From: Fimenecus sp045545735
GTDB taxonomy: Bacteria; Bacillota; Clostridia; Oscillospirales; Acutalibacteraceae
Assembly: GCA_045545735.1 (NCBI GenBank)
Contig: JAZQBM010000004.1
Coordinates: 124,001 to 188,000 of the forward strand
DNA: 64,000 nt
Direction of reading: 5' to 3'
In this document: positions 56,030 to 64,000 of the stretch, one piece after another
How positions within the stretch are numbered: the stretch's first letter is position 1
Layout of the letters: each line of letters opens with the position of its first letter
Notes under the pieces: generated by a model
Told to the model about the DNA's origin: nothing
The model's input: only the letters and a program-made list of their open reading frames with translations
The model's database searches: none
Translations under genes and position numbers: made by a program

Positions 56030-56661
56030 TAGTCGATTTTGAAATGTGCGACGTACCAAGAGGTGCTGTTCGTAAGCATTATAATTATGGTACAGAGATT
56101 ATTGAAATCGGTGCAGTTTTATTAGATGAATCCTTGAATATCGTTGAAAACTTCAAGAGTTATGTTGCTCCTCAGTATGGCTACATTAATTCCAGAATCC
56201 ATGGACTAACCAAAATCTCCTTTCAAGATGTAGCCAATGCTCCTCATTTTAAGGAGGCACTCGAAGAATTTCTGGTTTGGGTGCCTGAGGATGCAACATT
56301 AGTCTCTTGGAGTGAAAGCGACGAATATCAAGTTAAATATGAATTAGAATACAAAAATTTGAGTATTCCACAATTAGACAAGTTCTTTGGTCATTGGCTT
56401 GACTGTCAGAGAACTTTCGGTGAGAAAATGAACACAGATAGATGCTATAATCTCACCGAAGCACTCAGACTTACAGGTATTAATTATGAAGACGGTGAGC
56501 ATGATGCTCTGGTGGATGCAAGAAACACAGCACTACTCTTTGCTAAAATGGAAAGAGAACCAGAACTTCAATTAAGTCATTACTACACTGAAAAACCAAG
56601 TGAACATCTCACATTCAATCCTTTCGCAGACTTGTTCGCGAAGTTAGAATTTGCAGTGTAA
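56014..56661 (+). CDS. DEDDh 3'-5' exonuclease (DnaQ/KapD-like)
   Basis: 215 residues. Exo I is VVDFEMCDV (D-x-E), Exo II VSWSESDEYQ, and the last motif EHDALVDARNTALLF supplies His and Asp. A stand-alone DnaQ fold nuclease that trims DNA or RNA ends; the substrate is unknown. Co-transcribed with the 46-residue peptide and followed by a GTAAAATAA/TTATTTTAC hairpin. Confidence 0.85.
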   Translation: MCKYVVVDFEMCDVPRGAVRKHYNYGTEIIEIGAVLLDESLNIVENFKSYVAPQYGYINSRIHGLTKISFQDVANAPHFKEALEEFLVWVPEDATLVSWSESDEYQVKYELEYKNLSIPQLDKFFGHWLDCQRTFGEKMNTDRCYNLTEALRLTGINYEDGEHDALVDARNTALLFAKMEREPELQLSHYYTEKPSEHLTFNPFADLFAKLEFAV

Positions 56662-56671
56662 GTTGCTAAAT

Positions 56672-56700
56672 CAGGTAAAATAAATAACCTTATTTTACTG
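56672..56700. terminator. A/T-rich hairpin after the exonuclease gene
   Basis: CAGGTAAAATAA and TTATTTTACTG pair almost fully. No T tract beyond the arm, so weak as a terminator. A related sequence lies at about 55788-55803. Confidence 0.35.
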
Positions 56701-56797
56701 AAGTGGATATATATTTCTTTTCAATTCAGCATTAAAATAAAACCGTAATCTAAATGAGATTACAAAGAATCAAACACCTTTTAAGGAGGAAAACAAA

Positions 56798-57520
56798 ATG
56801 AACGAAAAATTAAATAACATCAAAAATTCAATAACATCTGGCATTTGTGCAACAGTTAACTTTACAAGAAACTCTGTATCAAAAACAAAGATTGGAGTTA
56901 AGAAGATTGGCTCTTTTACAAAGAAATTTGTAATCACATTAGCAATTGTCTTTATGGCAATCGGGGGGTTCGCAACAGTACAACTCTTTAGTGGTATGAT
57001 AACACCACAAGCAAATGCCAAAGAACCTGACCCACTCGTTATAACAGAGACATTTGTTGAAGGCGAATTAAAAACAATCGGCAAACTGAACACTACTGAT
57101 TACAACTACGCTCTTGATAAAGAGATTAACGAACCACTCAAACTCTTTGATAAGATTGAAGTTCCTGGCACTACAAAGTCATTAAAAGTTAAGTTTACTG
57201 GCGTTGTCAAAGCAGGTTATATGATTGAAGAATTACACTTCGCTACAGTAGGAGATACGGTTATCTTCTCACTCCCATCAAAACCTCACATTGAGAACTA
57301 TCTCACAGGACAAACTGCTATGATTGAAGAAGATGTCTGGCTCAACCCAATTGAATCAACCGATTATCAAATCTTAGCAGATGGCGTAATGACAAGTGGT
57401 TTAACAAATGCCAAAGCAGATGGTATTTATGAACAAGCCGAACAGGACATCAAAGATTTCTTAACGTCACACTTTGAAGAGTTAGGTTACAAAGTTAAAT
57501 TTACTACTAGTTATATATAA
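56798..57520 (+). CDS. DUF4230 membrane-anchored protein
   Basis: 240 residues. A basic N terminus and a membrane segment near 45-68 (FVITLAIVFMAIGGFATVQL) are followed by an extracytoplasmic domain with ETFVEGELKTIGKLNTTDYN, a DUF4230-type start. Function unknown. AAGGAGG precedes it. It leads a short operon with the two next genes (12- and 13-base gaps). Confidence 0.7.
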   Translation: MNEKLNNIKNSITSGICATVNFTRNSVSKTKIGVKKIGSFTKKFVITLAIVFMAIGGFATVQLFSGMITPQANAKEPDPLVITETFVEGELKTIGKLNTTDYNYALDKEINEPLKLFDKIEVPGTTKSLKVKFTGVVKAGYMIEELHFATVGDTVIFSLPSKPHIENYLTGQTAMIEEDVWLNPIESTDYQILADGVMTSGLTNAKADGIYEQAEQDIKDFLTSHFEELGYKVKFTTSYI

Positions 57521-57532
57521 GGAGGTAACATT

Positions 57533-57757
57533 ATGTTAGACATTTTATTAACAGTATTATTTATCAGTTTATTCATCTGGACAGTTAAGTTGTTATTCAA
57601 ACTTACTTGGGGCATAGCAAAGGTTATCGCAGTTATCTTGTTAATAATTGCATTACCTACCCTCATTGGTGGCTTGATGGTCGCAGGTGGATTGATACTC
57701 TTGATACCAGTAGCGCTCTTAATCGGTGCGATTGGAATAATTAAACTTTTAAATTAA
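57533..57757 (+). CDS. Small hydrophobic membrane protein
   Basis: 74 residues with two or three hydrophobic segments, for example LLFKLTWGIAKVIAVILLII. Ribosome site AAGGAGG. It should sit in the membrane, perhaps beside the DUF4230 protein. No family recognised. Confidence 0.6.
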   Translation: MLDILLTVLFISLFIWTVKLLFKLTWGIAKVIAVILLIIALPTLIGGLMVAGGLILLIPVALLIGAIGIIKLLN

Positions 57758-57770
57758 GGGGAATATTGAA

Positions 57771-58094
57771 ATGGCTGTTTCAAAAGAGGAAAGAAACTTA
57801 TTATCAAAGTTATCTAAAGGATTATTGGATGGGCTTGTAGGAAATGACTTATACACAACCGGAGGTTCAACTATTTGGACAGTGATAAAAAATGGTGTTC
57901 CTGTTCGACTTAAACAAGGACCCAGCAAAAGAGTTTTTAATGGCAAGGAAAATGAAGTTGTTGAAGGTGTTTTGCATACATTACAAGAATGGGTAACAGA
58001 TGAAGAAAAACTTCAATTTCTTCAAAAATTTGGTTGGTTAATGAATGACCCTGAAGTACTTGCGTATAGTGCAAAATTCAATCCTAAAAAATAA
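57771..58094 (+). CDS. Unknown small soluble protein
   Basis: 107 residues: a helical start (EERNLLSKLSKGLLDGLVGN), a central basic part with PVRLKQGPSKRVFNGKE, and an acidic tail. No motif recognised. Starts 13 bases after the small membrane protein and ends before a terminator. Confidence 0.6.
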   Translation: MAVSKEERNLLSKLSKGLLDGLVGNDLYTTGGSTIWTVIKNGVPVRLKQGPSKRVFNGKENEVVEGVLHTLQEWVTDEEKLQFLQKFGWLMNDPEVLAYSAKFNPKK

Positions 58095-58122
58095 TTCTTA
58101 CTTAATTTGCAAAACATCAACT

Positions 58123-58153
58123 CCACAAGAAAAGATTTCTCTTGTGGGGTATT
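58123..58153 (+). terminator. Terminator of the DUF4230 operon
   Basis: CCACAAGA (58123-58130) pairs with TCTTGTGG (58140-58147), then GGTATTTATTT. Confidence 0.65.
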
Positions 58154-58166
58154 TATTTGAGCAATA

Positions 58167-58195
58167 TTGTAGATATGAATATTTCGTGATATAAT
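58167..58195 (+). promoter_or_regulatory. Promoter of the phosphatase gene
   Basis: TTGTAG (58167-58172), 17 bases, TATAAT (58190-58195), then AGGAGG before the ATG at 58223. Confidence 0.6.
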
Positions 58196-58222
58196 AGTAA
58201 TATAAGACATAGGAGGGCTTTT

Positions 58223-58900
58223 ATGATTTATGTCTGCTCTGATATTCACGGAGAATATGGTGCATATTTAGATTTTGTAAATTCGATTTTAACTGACGAT
58301 GACACACTGTATGTTATCGGCGATGTACTTGACCGTGGTGCAAATCCAATTGACTTGATACAAGATATTATGAAAAGGTCAAACGTGGTTATGCTCAAAG
58401 GCAATCACGAAAAGATTTTGGCTGATACACTTGAAGAATTGTGTGGCGTTAGTTCAGATAGTGATGTCCGTACTATCATTGATGAATCCGTTGCAATTGA
58501 TAGAATCGGTCAAGAAGAAACTTTGTTTGACTTTGCTAAGCTGAGTAAATCTGAACAAAGAGAAATCGTGGATTTCATAAATGGATTACCTTTGTATGAA
58601 GAGCTGGAAGTCAATGGTCAGAACTATTTGCTCGTTCACGCAGGATTACCTGATTTTTCTGATATTCCTGTTGAGTGGTATGATAAAAACAACCTTTTAT
58701 TTGGTCCTCATGATTACGATATAACTCATTATGAAGATACAACCATTATTGTTGGACATGTTCCAACAAGATTTATACACGGTGCAATACCTGATGAGAT
58801 TTTGAGAAGAAATGATACAATCGCAGTTGATTGTGGTTGTGGCTTTGGTGGTCAATTAGGTGTCTTGTGTCTTGATACCGATGAAGAATTTTATTTTTAA
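58223..58900 (+). CDS. PrpE/ApaH-like metallophosphatase
   Basis: 225 residues. Motifs CSDIHGEYG, IGDVLDRG, MLKGNHEK, LVHAGLPD and VGHVPT are those of PPP-family phosphatases such as PrpE, PrpA and bis(5'-nucleosyl)-tetraphosphatase. Cytosolic; either protein phosphatase or Ap4A hydrolase activity is possible. Single gene with own promoter and terminator. Confidence 0.88.
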   Translation: MIYVCSDIHGEYGAYLDFVNSILTDDDTLYVIGDVLDRGANPIDLIQDIMKRSNVVMLKGNHEKILADTLEELCGVSSDSDVRTIIDESVAIDRIGQEETLFDFAKLSKSEQREIVDFINGLPLYEELEVNGQNYLLVHAGLPDFSDIPVEWYDKNNLLFGPHDYDITHYEDTTIIVGHVPTRFIHGAIPDEILRRNDTIAVDCGCGFGGQLGVLCLDTDEEFYF

Positions 58901-58912
58901 TATTACAAGCAA

Positions 58913-58944
58913 AACAACCGTCGAATTCACGACGGTTGTTTTTG
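58913..58944. terminator. Bidirectional terminator
   Basis: AACAACCGTCG (58913-58923) pairs perfectly with CGACGGTTGTT (58930-58940), T run after and A residues before, between convergent genes. Confidence 0.9.
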
Positions 58945-58945
58945 G

Positions 58946-59908
58946 TTATTGTTGTTCTATTTTTTTTGCCATCCTTATTGCTCTGGTTTCAATGCGTTTC
59001 ATTATTTCTTCAAGGCATTCTTTAATCTCATCTTCTTTTTGTGGAACTGGATAATCTAAAGATTGACCTCTAAAAAACGGAATACCGATTAACTTTTTTG
59101 TCCCATCTTTATAAGAAAGAATGTGATAATAATCTTGCAAGCAATAATCGTCTCTATTCTTTTCATCTAAAAACCATTCATACCACTTATAAACATTATC
59201 TTCTGAAATATTCTCGTATGCATTTTTTTCGTTTTCATTTTTAGAATAAAACAACTCTTGCCCTTTATATTTTGATTGCTCTTTTGAACCTTCTTTTTTA
59301 GTAGCATTTTCAATCAAATCAATCATTAATGGTAAATAATCACATACCATATTAACATGCTTTTCGTCACCATTTTCATATGTTTTATAAAACATACTTC
59401 CCTTTGCTTGATTGAAAGGTGGGTTTGGGCATGGCATAAAATTTGCAACGAAATGACAATAGGAGGCTATTGTTTCTATTTGAGAAAAAACACTTAATAA
59501 GTTATTCGTTTCATTTAATACTTTTTTATCACTTACAATATATTTTTCTGGAAATGAATCTATTTCATATTCTCCCTTTTTGTCGATATAATGATTTTTA
59601 TATATTTTTATATTACCAAATAAAGCTTGTTTATAGTCAAGAGGTTTATAGCAATGCATCGCCCAAGAGAATGTTATCCAAAAAGAATTTATAACATCAA
59701 AATAATAATTATTGTTCCAACCGAGTTTTTTATAATGATAATTTTCTTTTACTTGTTTATGCTTTTCTAAATCGCCTATACTTGAATTAGCAAAAAAATG
59801 CATTAACAAATCAAAAGAATTTTCGCTTTCATTCTTTTCATCAATAATATCTTTTATTCCTTTTTCTTCCTTAATGTCTTTTAAAAAGTCTTTTTCATAA
59901 TTTTCCAT
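58946..59908 (-). CDS. Unknown soluble protein
   Basis: 320 residues, Lys/Glu/Asn rich, no signal. The middle has WITFSWAMHCYKPLDYKQAL and YCHFVANFMPCPNPPFNQAK; the second segment recurs, in my memory, in unnamed Firmicutes proteins of accessory regions. No catalytic motif. The start lies six bases after the stop of the DUF1413-like gene, so they are co-transcribed. Confidence 0.6.
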   Translation of the reverse strand: MENYEKDFLKDIKEEKGIKDIIDEKNESENSFDLLMHFFANSSIGDLEKHKQVKENYHYKKLGWNNNYYFDVINSFWITFSWAMHCYKPLDYKQALFGNIKIYKNHYIDKKGEYEIDSFPEKYIVSDKKVLNETNNLLSVFSQIETIASYCHFVANFMPCPNPPFNQAKGSMFYKTYENGDEKHVNMVCDYLPLMIDLIENATKKEGSKEQSKYKGQELFYSKNENEKNAYENISEDNVYKWYEWFLDEKNRDDYCLQDYYHILSYKDGTKKLIGIPFFRGQSLDYPVPQKEDEIKECLEEIMKRIETRAIRMAKKIEQQ

Positions 59909-59914
59909 ATATTA

Positions 59915-60334
59915 TTACTCCTTAATCTTATATACAGCTGCTCTATTTTTAAACTTTAGTACTTCTCCACCAGTTTTACGACTTATAGTTTTTGCTCTTA
60001 CAACATTTGGTACCTGACCATTATCAACTGCATCATTAAACATTCTACCAAGTCTTAATCTAATCCCACTAGGTTTTTGCTTCCCTTGATTATCCATAAA
60101 TAAAGGAATATCTTGAAAATAAGGCAAATCGAATAATGTGAATTCGCATTTTGAAAAAGCACTTGCTTCTTCAATTAAAATTTTTAATGCATTTGAATAA
60201 TCGAATTGCCCCTTAATATACATTTTTTCCAATAATGATACCGTGTACATGCTCATACTCATATTTGCTTTCTTGGAATCTTCCTCTAAATACATAAACA
60301 CTTCATCGCTCATTGTAAGATACAATCTTTTCAT
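59915..60334 (-). CDS. DUF1413-like protein with ribbon-helix-helix start
   Basis: 139 residues. MKRLYLTMSDEVFMYLEEDS, then KKANMSMSMYTVSLLEKM, looks like a ribbon-helix-helix, and FTLFDLPYF followed by GIRLRLGRMFNDAV and VPNVVRAK fits the DUF1413 pattern. Probably a DNA-binding or partner-binding regulator of the following gene. Confidence 0.6.
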   Translation of the reverse strand: MKRLYLTMSDEVFMYLEEDSKKANMSMSMYTVSLLEKMYIKGQFDYSNALKILIEEASAFSKCEFTLFDLPYFQDIPLFMDNQGKQKPSGIRLRLGRMFNDAVDNGQVPNVVRAKTISRKTGGEVLKFKNRAAVYKIKE

Positions 60335-60424
60335 AGTCTATTCGCTCCTTTTAACGAGTTACGTTACTTATATCATTATAATGCAATTTTTTAAACTGTC
60401 AAGTACTTTTTATTTTGATAATCA

Positions 60425-60457
60425 AAAAACCTTGAGGGTTATGTAAACTCTCAAGGC
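60425..60457 (-). terminator. Terminator of the SGNH hydrolase gene
   Basis: CCTTGAG and CTCAAGG arms (60430-60436 and 60450-60456), minus-strand TTTTTT follows. Resembles the hairpins at 6208 and 62519. Confidence 0.8.
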
Positions 60458-60470
60458 TTTGATCGTTCTG

Positions 60471-61226
60471 TTATTTAATTACTTCGTACAAAGTTTTTTG
60501 AAATTCTGGGAGCCACCAGTTGCGGTAGCCGGCTTTGGTTGGGTGGATGTGGTCGATTAGGTAGAGTTTGCGTTGGTCTTCGGTGATGTTATTGATTTCT
60601 AGGTCATTCCAGAAATCGATTACGGTGATTTGCCATTTATCTTGAATTTTAAGAAGCAAATCTACCATTTTTGCATAGTGGTCGCTATCGTATTTCGCTT
60701 GGGTATAGAATACTACTGGACAATTCCAAGTATCTTTTGCGTAAGCGATTATGTATTCAATCGCACCTGCGATGGTCTGGGTATCAAAATCGTTCATATC
60801 GTAGCTATCGCTGATTTCTCCAAGTGGCATTTCTTTTGTTGCATCGTTGGTTGAGAGCTGACAAACGAATGCATCGGCTTTGATTTCTTTGTCGATTGTC
60901 TTCATTCGAGCCACATAGGAATTGTCTTTAATATCAACAAGAGTTGTACCTGACACTGCCTCTTTTACTGCGTGGATTCCGTCGGTTTTTTCAAGATAAT
61001 CGGCAAAACTCACGCCCATTGAACCGTATCCGTAAGTGACGGAACTACCAAGGAATATGACGGTTTTGTCTTTGATTGGGCTATCTTGTACGGTATCTGT
61101 ATTTTTGAGTGAATACTCGCCATAGTTACCACTATTGAACACACCAAACATATTACCTACATAACCCCCTGCTATAAGTACAACTACCAGTATAATCGAA
61201 ATCAGGATTTTGAGTTTTTTGTTCAT
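60471..61226 (-). CDS. SGNH/GDSL-family hydrolase, membrane anchored
   Basis: 251 residues. Residues 5-25 are a membrane segment. Block I GSSVTYGYG has the nucleophile Ser, QLSTNDA supplies the block III Asn, and IDHIHPTKAGY has the catalytic Asp and His. An extracytoplasmic esterase or lipase acting perhaps on acylated glycans. Single gene. Confidence 0.85.
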   Translation of the reverse strand: MNKKLKILISIILVVVLIAGGYVGNMFGVFNSGNYGEYSLKNTDTVQDSPIKDKTVIFLGSSVTYGYGSMGVSFADYLEKTDGIHAVKEAVSGTTLVDIKDNSYVARMKTIDKEIKADAFVCQLSTNDATKEMPLGEISDSYDMNDFDTQTIAGAIEYIIAYAKDTWNCPVVFYTQAKYDSDHYAKMVDLLLKIQDKWQITVIDFWNDLEINNITEDQRKLYLIDHIHPTKAGYRNWWLPEFQKTLYEVIK

Positions 61227-61275
61227 ACGACTCCCCTACCTTTGCTACAAATAATTATAGCATTTATGGCACGAA

Positions 61276-61304
61276 TTGAAAAGATTTTTATATTATGATA
61301 TAAT
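61276..61304 (+). promoter_or_regulatory. Promoter of the 61.3 kb gene
   Basis: TTGAAA (61276-61281), 17 bases, TATAAT (61299-61304); an A/T-rich dyad TTATGA/TCATAA overlaps the -10 box. Confidence 0.6.
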
Positions 61305-61331
61305 CATTTCATAATATAAAGGTGTGATTTT

Positions 61332-62486
61332 ATGAATGATTTAGCAATACCTCAAAATATATACCCTATAAAATTAGGTAGAGAAGTTCAAAAAGAAACT
61401 GACAAAATATTAAAAAATTTGTTTAAAGATAAAGTCAACGGTGGGTTTTTAATAAAAATTAAAACTATGATTTTTGAAAAAATGAATCTTAATTTGCTTA
61501 ATTACTATCAGTTGAATTGTAACGGAACACAAATCGTCACCGGTAGAGATGAAACTATCGAATATGATATTTGCAGAATTATCATAGGTGTTCATAAACA
61601 TAATTCAATATTTCTTACAAAAGAAGAAATCCGAAACAATGAAAAAGATAATAATTATCAACAAAAGATTGTGGACGAAGTAATTGAAAAAATAAAGTTC
61701 AGACAATATGGAAGTAAATTTTTCCGCAGAAACCAATTGCTTTTAGGCGACGAATTTTTATATTTTCCAGTTCCATATGAACTTTTTGTAATGTCTGTCA
61801 AATCTTCTGCTTTAATTTCGGAAAAGCCTAATCCTTTGTTTGTTCACTATAAAGATATAATTTGCAACGCTTTATCCGCTTTAACTCTTTTAGAAAACAA
61901 TTTGTTAAGTAATGCTTATCCCTTATGTCGTACAATGATTGAGTTGTACCTAAAAGCTAGTATTATTCAAAAGCATCCAGAAATAAACGATACTTATTTG
62001 AAGTTTTGCAATTTTGAAATAGAGCAATCTTGTTGTAGTCAGGAATATCCTGAAGAATTTGAAAAGTTATATGTAAATCACCGTCTTCCAACAAAGAGTA
62101 AGGTTAATTATCTGCACTTTGGTTGGCTTGATGGAATATCTGAATATCATAATGAATATTCAATTTATGGAATATTGAATTATCTATTTGATAACACAGA
62201 TAATAGAAAACATCAGATTGAAAGATTATATAAAATGTGTCATGGATATACGCATGGAAGCGTTTCTTATGTAAAGTATCCATTGTTGCAATATTTTGAA
62301 ATATCTATGATGCTCTATTATGTAATAATCGATGTTTTTAATGCAATACACAATGAATTAAAAATAGAAATGTCTGTCGAAGATAAAGTTCTTTTAAATA
62401 TGCTTAATAGAGATTTCAAAATACTCGATAAACAATACAACAACAAATCAACGGAAAATTTCGAAAAATATTACAATATTAAATAA
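61332..62486 (+). CDS. Unknown protein, possibly DUF5677-like
   Basis: 384 residues, no signal. The part ALTLLENNLLSNAYPLCRTM, then IELYLKASIIQKHP, and a later KMCHGYTHGSVSYVKYP resemble helical DUF5677-type proteins (a conserved R-x3-E helix and a HG-x-H motif). Function unknown; such genes are frequent in mobile and defence-rich regions. Single gene between a promoter and a terminator. Confidence 0.6.
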   Translation: MNDLAIPQNIYPIKLGREVQKETDKILKNLFKDKVNGGFLIKIKTMIFEKMNLNLLNYYQLNCNGTQIVTGRDETIEYDICRIIIGVHKHNSIFLTKEEIRNNEKDNNYQQKIVDEVIEKIKFRQYGSKFFRRNQLLLGDEFLYFPVPYELFVMSVKSSALISEKPNPLFVHYKDIICNALSALTLLENNLLSNAYPLCRTMIELYLKASIIQKHPEINDTYLKFCNFEIEQSCCSQEYPEEFEKLYVNHRLPTKSKVNYLHFGWLDGISEYHNEYSIYGILNYLFDNTDNRKHQIERLYKMCHGYTHGSVSYVKYPLLQYFEISMMLYYVIIDVFNAIHNELKIEMSVEDKVLLNMLNRDFKILDKQYNNKSTENFEKYYNIK

Positions 62487-62518
62487 TTTGACATTATTTA
62501 TAACAAACCAAAAATTAA

Positions 62519-62550
62519 GCCTTGAGAGTCCGAAACTTTCAAGGCTTTTA
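62519..62550 (+). terminator. Terminator of the 61.3 kb gene
   Basis: GCCTTGAGAG (62519-62528) pairs with CTTTCAAGGC (62536-62545), then TTTTATTT. Confidence 0.75.
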
Positions 62551-63259
62551 TTTGGCATTTAGAAAATTTTGTGTTTCTTCAGTTTTATTTACGCTTTGTC
62601 AATACTTTATTTTAAAATTTTGTCCTGAAAAACGGACAAAATTTTCATTGCTTGTCTTGACTGACCCCTACCTAAAATGGTATTATATAATTGTAAAGAT
62701 AAATATTTTATTTTTTGAAAATTATTAAAAAATTAGTTTTTTGACGAGAAAATGGTTAGAAAAAATATTTTTTTATTTTTTTGGCTCAAAAACCATTGAC
62801 AAATCAACGGATTTGATATATAATTAAAATTTTATTTCAAAAACTATTGACAAATGTGTTTTTATATGGTATGATGGAAGTACGATGAAATTTGCTTTCA
62901 TCTAATGGCAGCAAGCAACGAAGGGAAATATATAACAAACAACATTTAATACCTTAAATGTTTATGGAGGTAATTATGAATCAAAGTATCGCCTATGGCG
63001 GTGCTCTGGTTTGTAATGCCTCCTTTTTTGTTTCCCCTTTTCAACTTTTTATTCAAGGAGATGATAAAACAACATAATAAACAACAAAAATTCAATACAT
63101 TCTAGTTACCTCCCCCTTCTTGTTACACGCCTCTTAAATCAACCGGGTTAATGCATTTAATAATATACAAATAAATAATACGACCTCAGGCAAGTCGCAG
63201 CAACAAATGGTCTGAGGTTAATAAAAAAAGAAATTCAAATGCGGCGGAAAGTAAGTTTT
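62551..63259. other. AT-rich region with nested RNA-like structure
   Basis: Only one tiny ORF is seen (62976-63065). AACATTTAA/TTAAATGTT makes a hairpin at about 62941-62962. The ribosome site GGAGGTAATTA (62965-62975) can pair with GCCTCC-type sequence before a T run near 63020 or with TAGTTACCTCC (63104-63114). A further hairpin, ACCTCAG (63183-63189) with CTGAGGT (63212-63218), lies just before the next gene. Nothing here matches a riboswitch that I know. Confidence 0.4.
62976..63065 (+). CDS. Tiny ORF in a structured leader
   Basis: 29 codons starting five bases after GGAGG. The peptide reads MNQSIAYGGALVCNASFFVS at its start. A hairpin can hide the ribosome site and is followed by T residues, so this may be a leader peptide rather than a functional protein. 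Confidence 0.3.
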
Positions 63260-63619
63260 ATGGGTTACTATAGAAAGTGGCAGCCATCAAAGGCTGCAGC
63301 ATATGAATTCAAAGAAGAAATGGAAAAAATTGAAAAGTTTTGTGACGAGAATCATATCCACTACACTCTAAACAAAGATAGTTATTATTTCCATCTGAAT
63401 GGTATTGATTACAGAGTAAGTAATCACACAATGGATGCAAGCAATAACGGTGCATTCAACCAATTCGGCGAACAAGCACGTGATTTTTATCACACCAAAG
63501 AAGATTATGAGAATACAGTTTGTATCCTCGCAGGTAAAACTAGAATTATTGAAATCTATAATGATTTGAAAGATGGATATCAGTTAGATAAACGAGGCAG
63601 AAGAATAGAAAAAAATTAA
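63260..63619 (+). CDS. Unknown small protein of accessory DNA
   Basis: About 119 residues from the ATG at 63260 (MGYYRKWQPSKAAAYEFKEE); an ATG at 63239 would add seven residues, and neither start has a strong ribosome site. YYFHLNGIDYRVSNHTMDAS and KTRIIEIYNDLKDGYQLDKR look like a small conserved domain, perhaps of phage or plasmid type. No function known to me. It lies 20 bases before the last gene. Confidence 0.6.
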   Translation: MGYYRKWQPSKAAAYEFKEEMEKIEKFCDENHIHYTLNKDSYYFHLNGIDYRVSNHTMDASNNGAFNQFGEQARDFYHTKEDYENTVCILAGKTRIIEIYNDLKDGYQLDKRGRRIEKN

Positions 63620-63639
63620 TTTAAAAAGGATACTTATAT

Positions 63640-64000
63640 TATGAAAAACAACGAAATACTTAAATTAGCAAATCTCACCACTAAATCCTACAATAAAGTT
63701 ATTGAGGATTTAAAAGAAGATGATATTTTGGATGATGATAGCATCATAAATTATATCACGTGTTACACACCATTCTTAAAGAATTGGTTAGCTCAAAACA
63801 TCAATAAAGTTCTTCCAGATTGCATGGAAATAAGCCATTATCAATACGGCATACTCTATATAGCAGATAGTTATGATTATCCTTCCGATTGTACAGAATG
63901 CGATATTGAGAATAGCCTTGATGAAGGAAAAAGCATTATTAATCACTCTATCGCTAGCGAAATTACCGGTACACTCATGAAAACATATCCTAATTTAAAT
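63640..64000 (+). CDS. Unknown protein, C-terminal end outside the window
   Basis: At least 120 residues starting MKNNEILKLANLTTKSYNKV, after an AAGGAT site about ten bases upstream. Acidic and soluble, with DDDSIINYITCYTPFLKNWL and a YIADSYDYPSDCTECD segment. No family recognised. It probably forms an operon with the gene at 63260. Confidence 0.5.

Overview
The window is low-GC DNA with strong Shine-Dalgarno sites, TTGACA/TATAAT-type promoters and many T-tailed hairpin terminators. Several gene families are typical of anaerobic, probably gut-associated Clostridia: an EFR1-type flavodoxin/ferredoxin, DUF3892, DUF1349, a TipAS protein, and GH31/GH78/GH127-like glycosidases beside MFS transporters. 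I cannot name the species.

Layout. 1-6.2 kb: end of a sugar-type transporter, a PAP2 phosphatase, a class B penicillin-binding protein, a CAU-anticodon tRNA with a textbook promoter and terminator, and a two-gene redox operon (carotenoid-desaturase-like flavoprotein plus flavin/2Fe-2S reductase). 6.2-18.9 kb: minus-strand glycan and housekeeping cluster with a GH78-like enzyme, a GH127-like enzyme, a GH31 enzyme, an MFS transporter, two membrane-anchored metallophosphoesterases, a RibD-C reductase and an ICMT-like methyltransferase. 19-23.8 kb: small regulatory, stress and unknown genes. 24.2-27.7 kb: tyrosine recombinase, excisionase-like gene, two unknown genes and a cupin, which look like a small integrated element or its remnant.

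27.9-46.1 kb is the centre of interest: eleven consecutive minus-strand genes, mostly overlapping or a few bases apart, behind one good promoter. In order of transcription they are: XRE regulator; methylase fused to an HsdR-N-like nuclease; HsdS; GIY-YIG nuclease with RAMA/DUF4357-like and EVE-like domains; peptide deformylase; single-chain SIR2-APAZ-PIWI Argonaute; CoiA-like zinc protein; coiled-coil protein with a degenerate NTPase-like region; unknown 330-residue protein; 1735-residue DEAH helicase with DUF1998-type C terminus (resembling DruE of Druantia); and a D12-class adenine methylase. This is a composite defence island. The helicase with its three unfamiliar partners and methylase may be an undescribed Druantia-like system, here joined to a NADase-type Argonaute.

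46-51 kb carries further defence-like or mobile-island genes: a VWA protein, an ATPase plus TOPRIM-like pair, a macro-domain protein and a YgjP-type metallopeptidase. 51-64 kb is accessory DNA: a lipoprotein with eight Cys/His repeats, a Mor-type activator, a plus-strand run of unknown genes with an exonuclease and a DUF4230 protein, a PrpE-like phosphatase, a DUF1413-like protein, an SGNH hydrolase and unknown proteins. A stretch near 62.6-63.2 kb has nested inverted repeats around a tiny ORF and may be an RNA regulator. No rRNA, CRISPR array or complete insertion sequence was seen.
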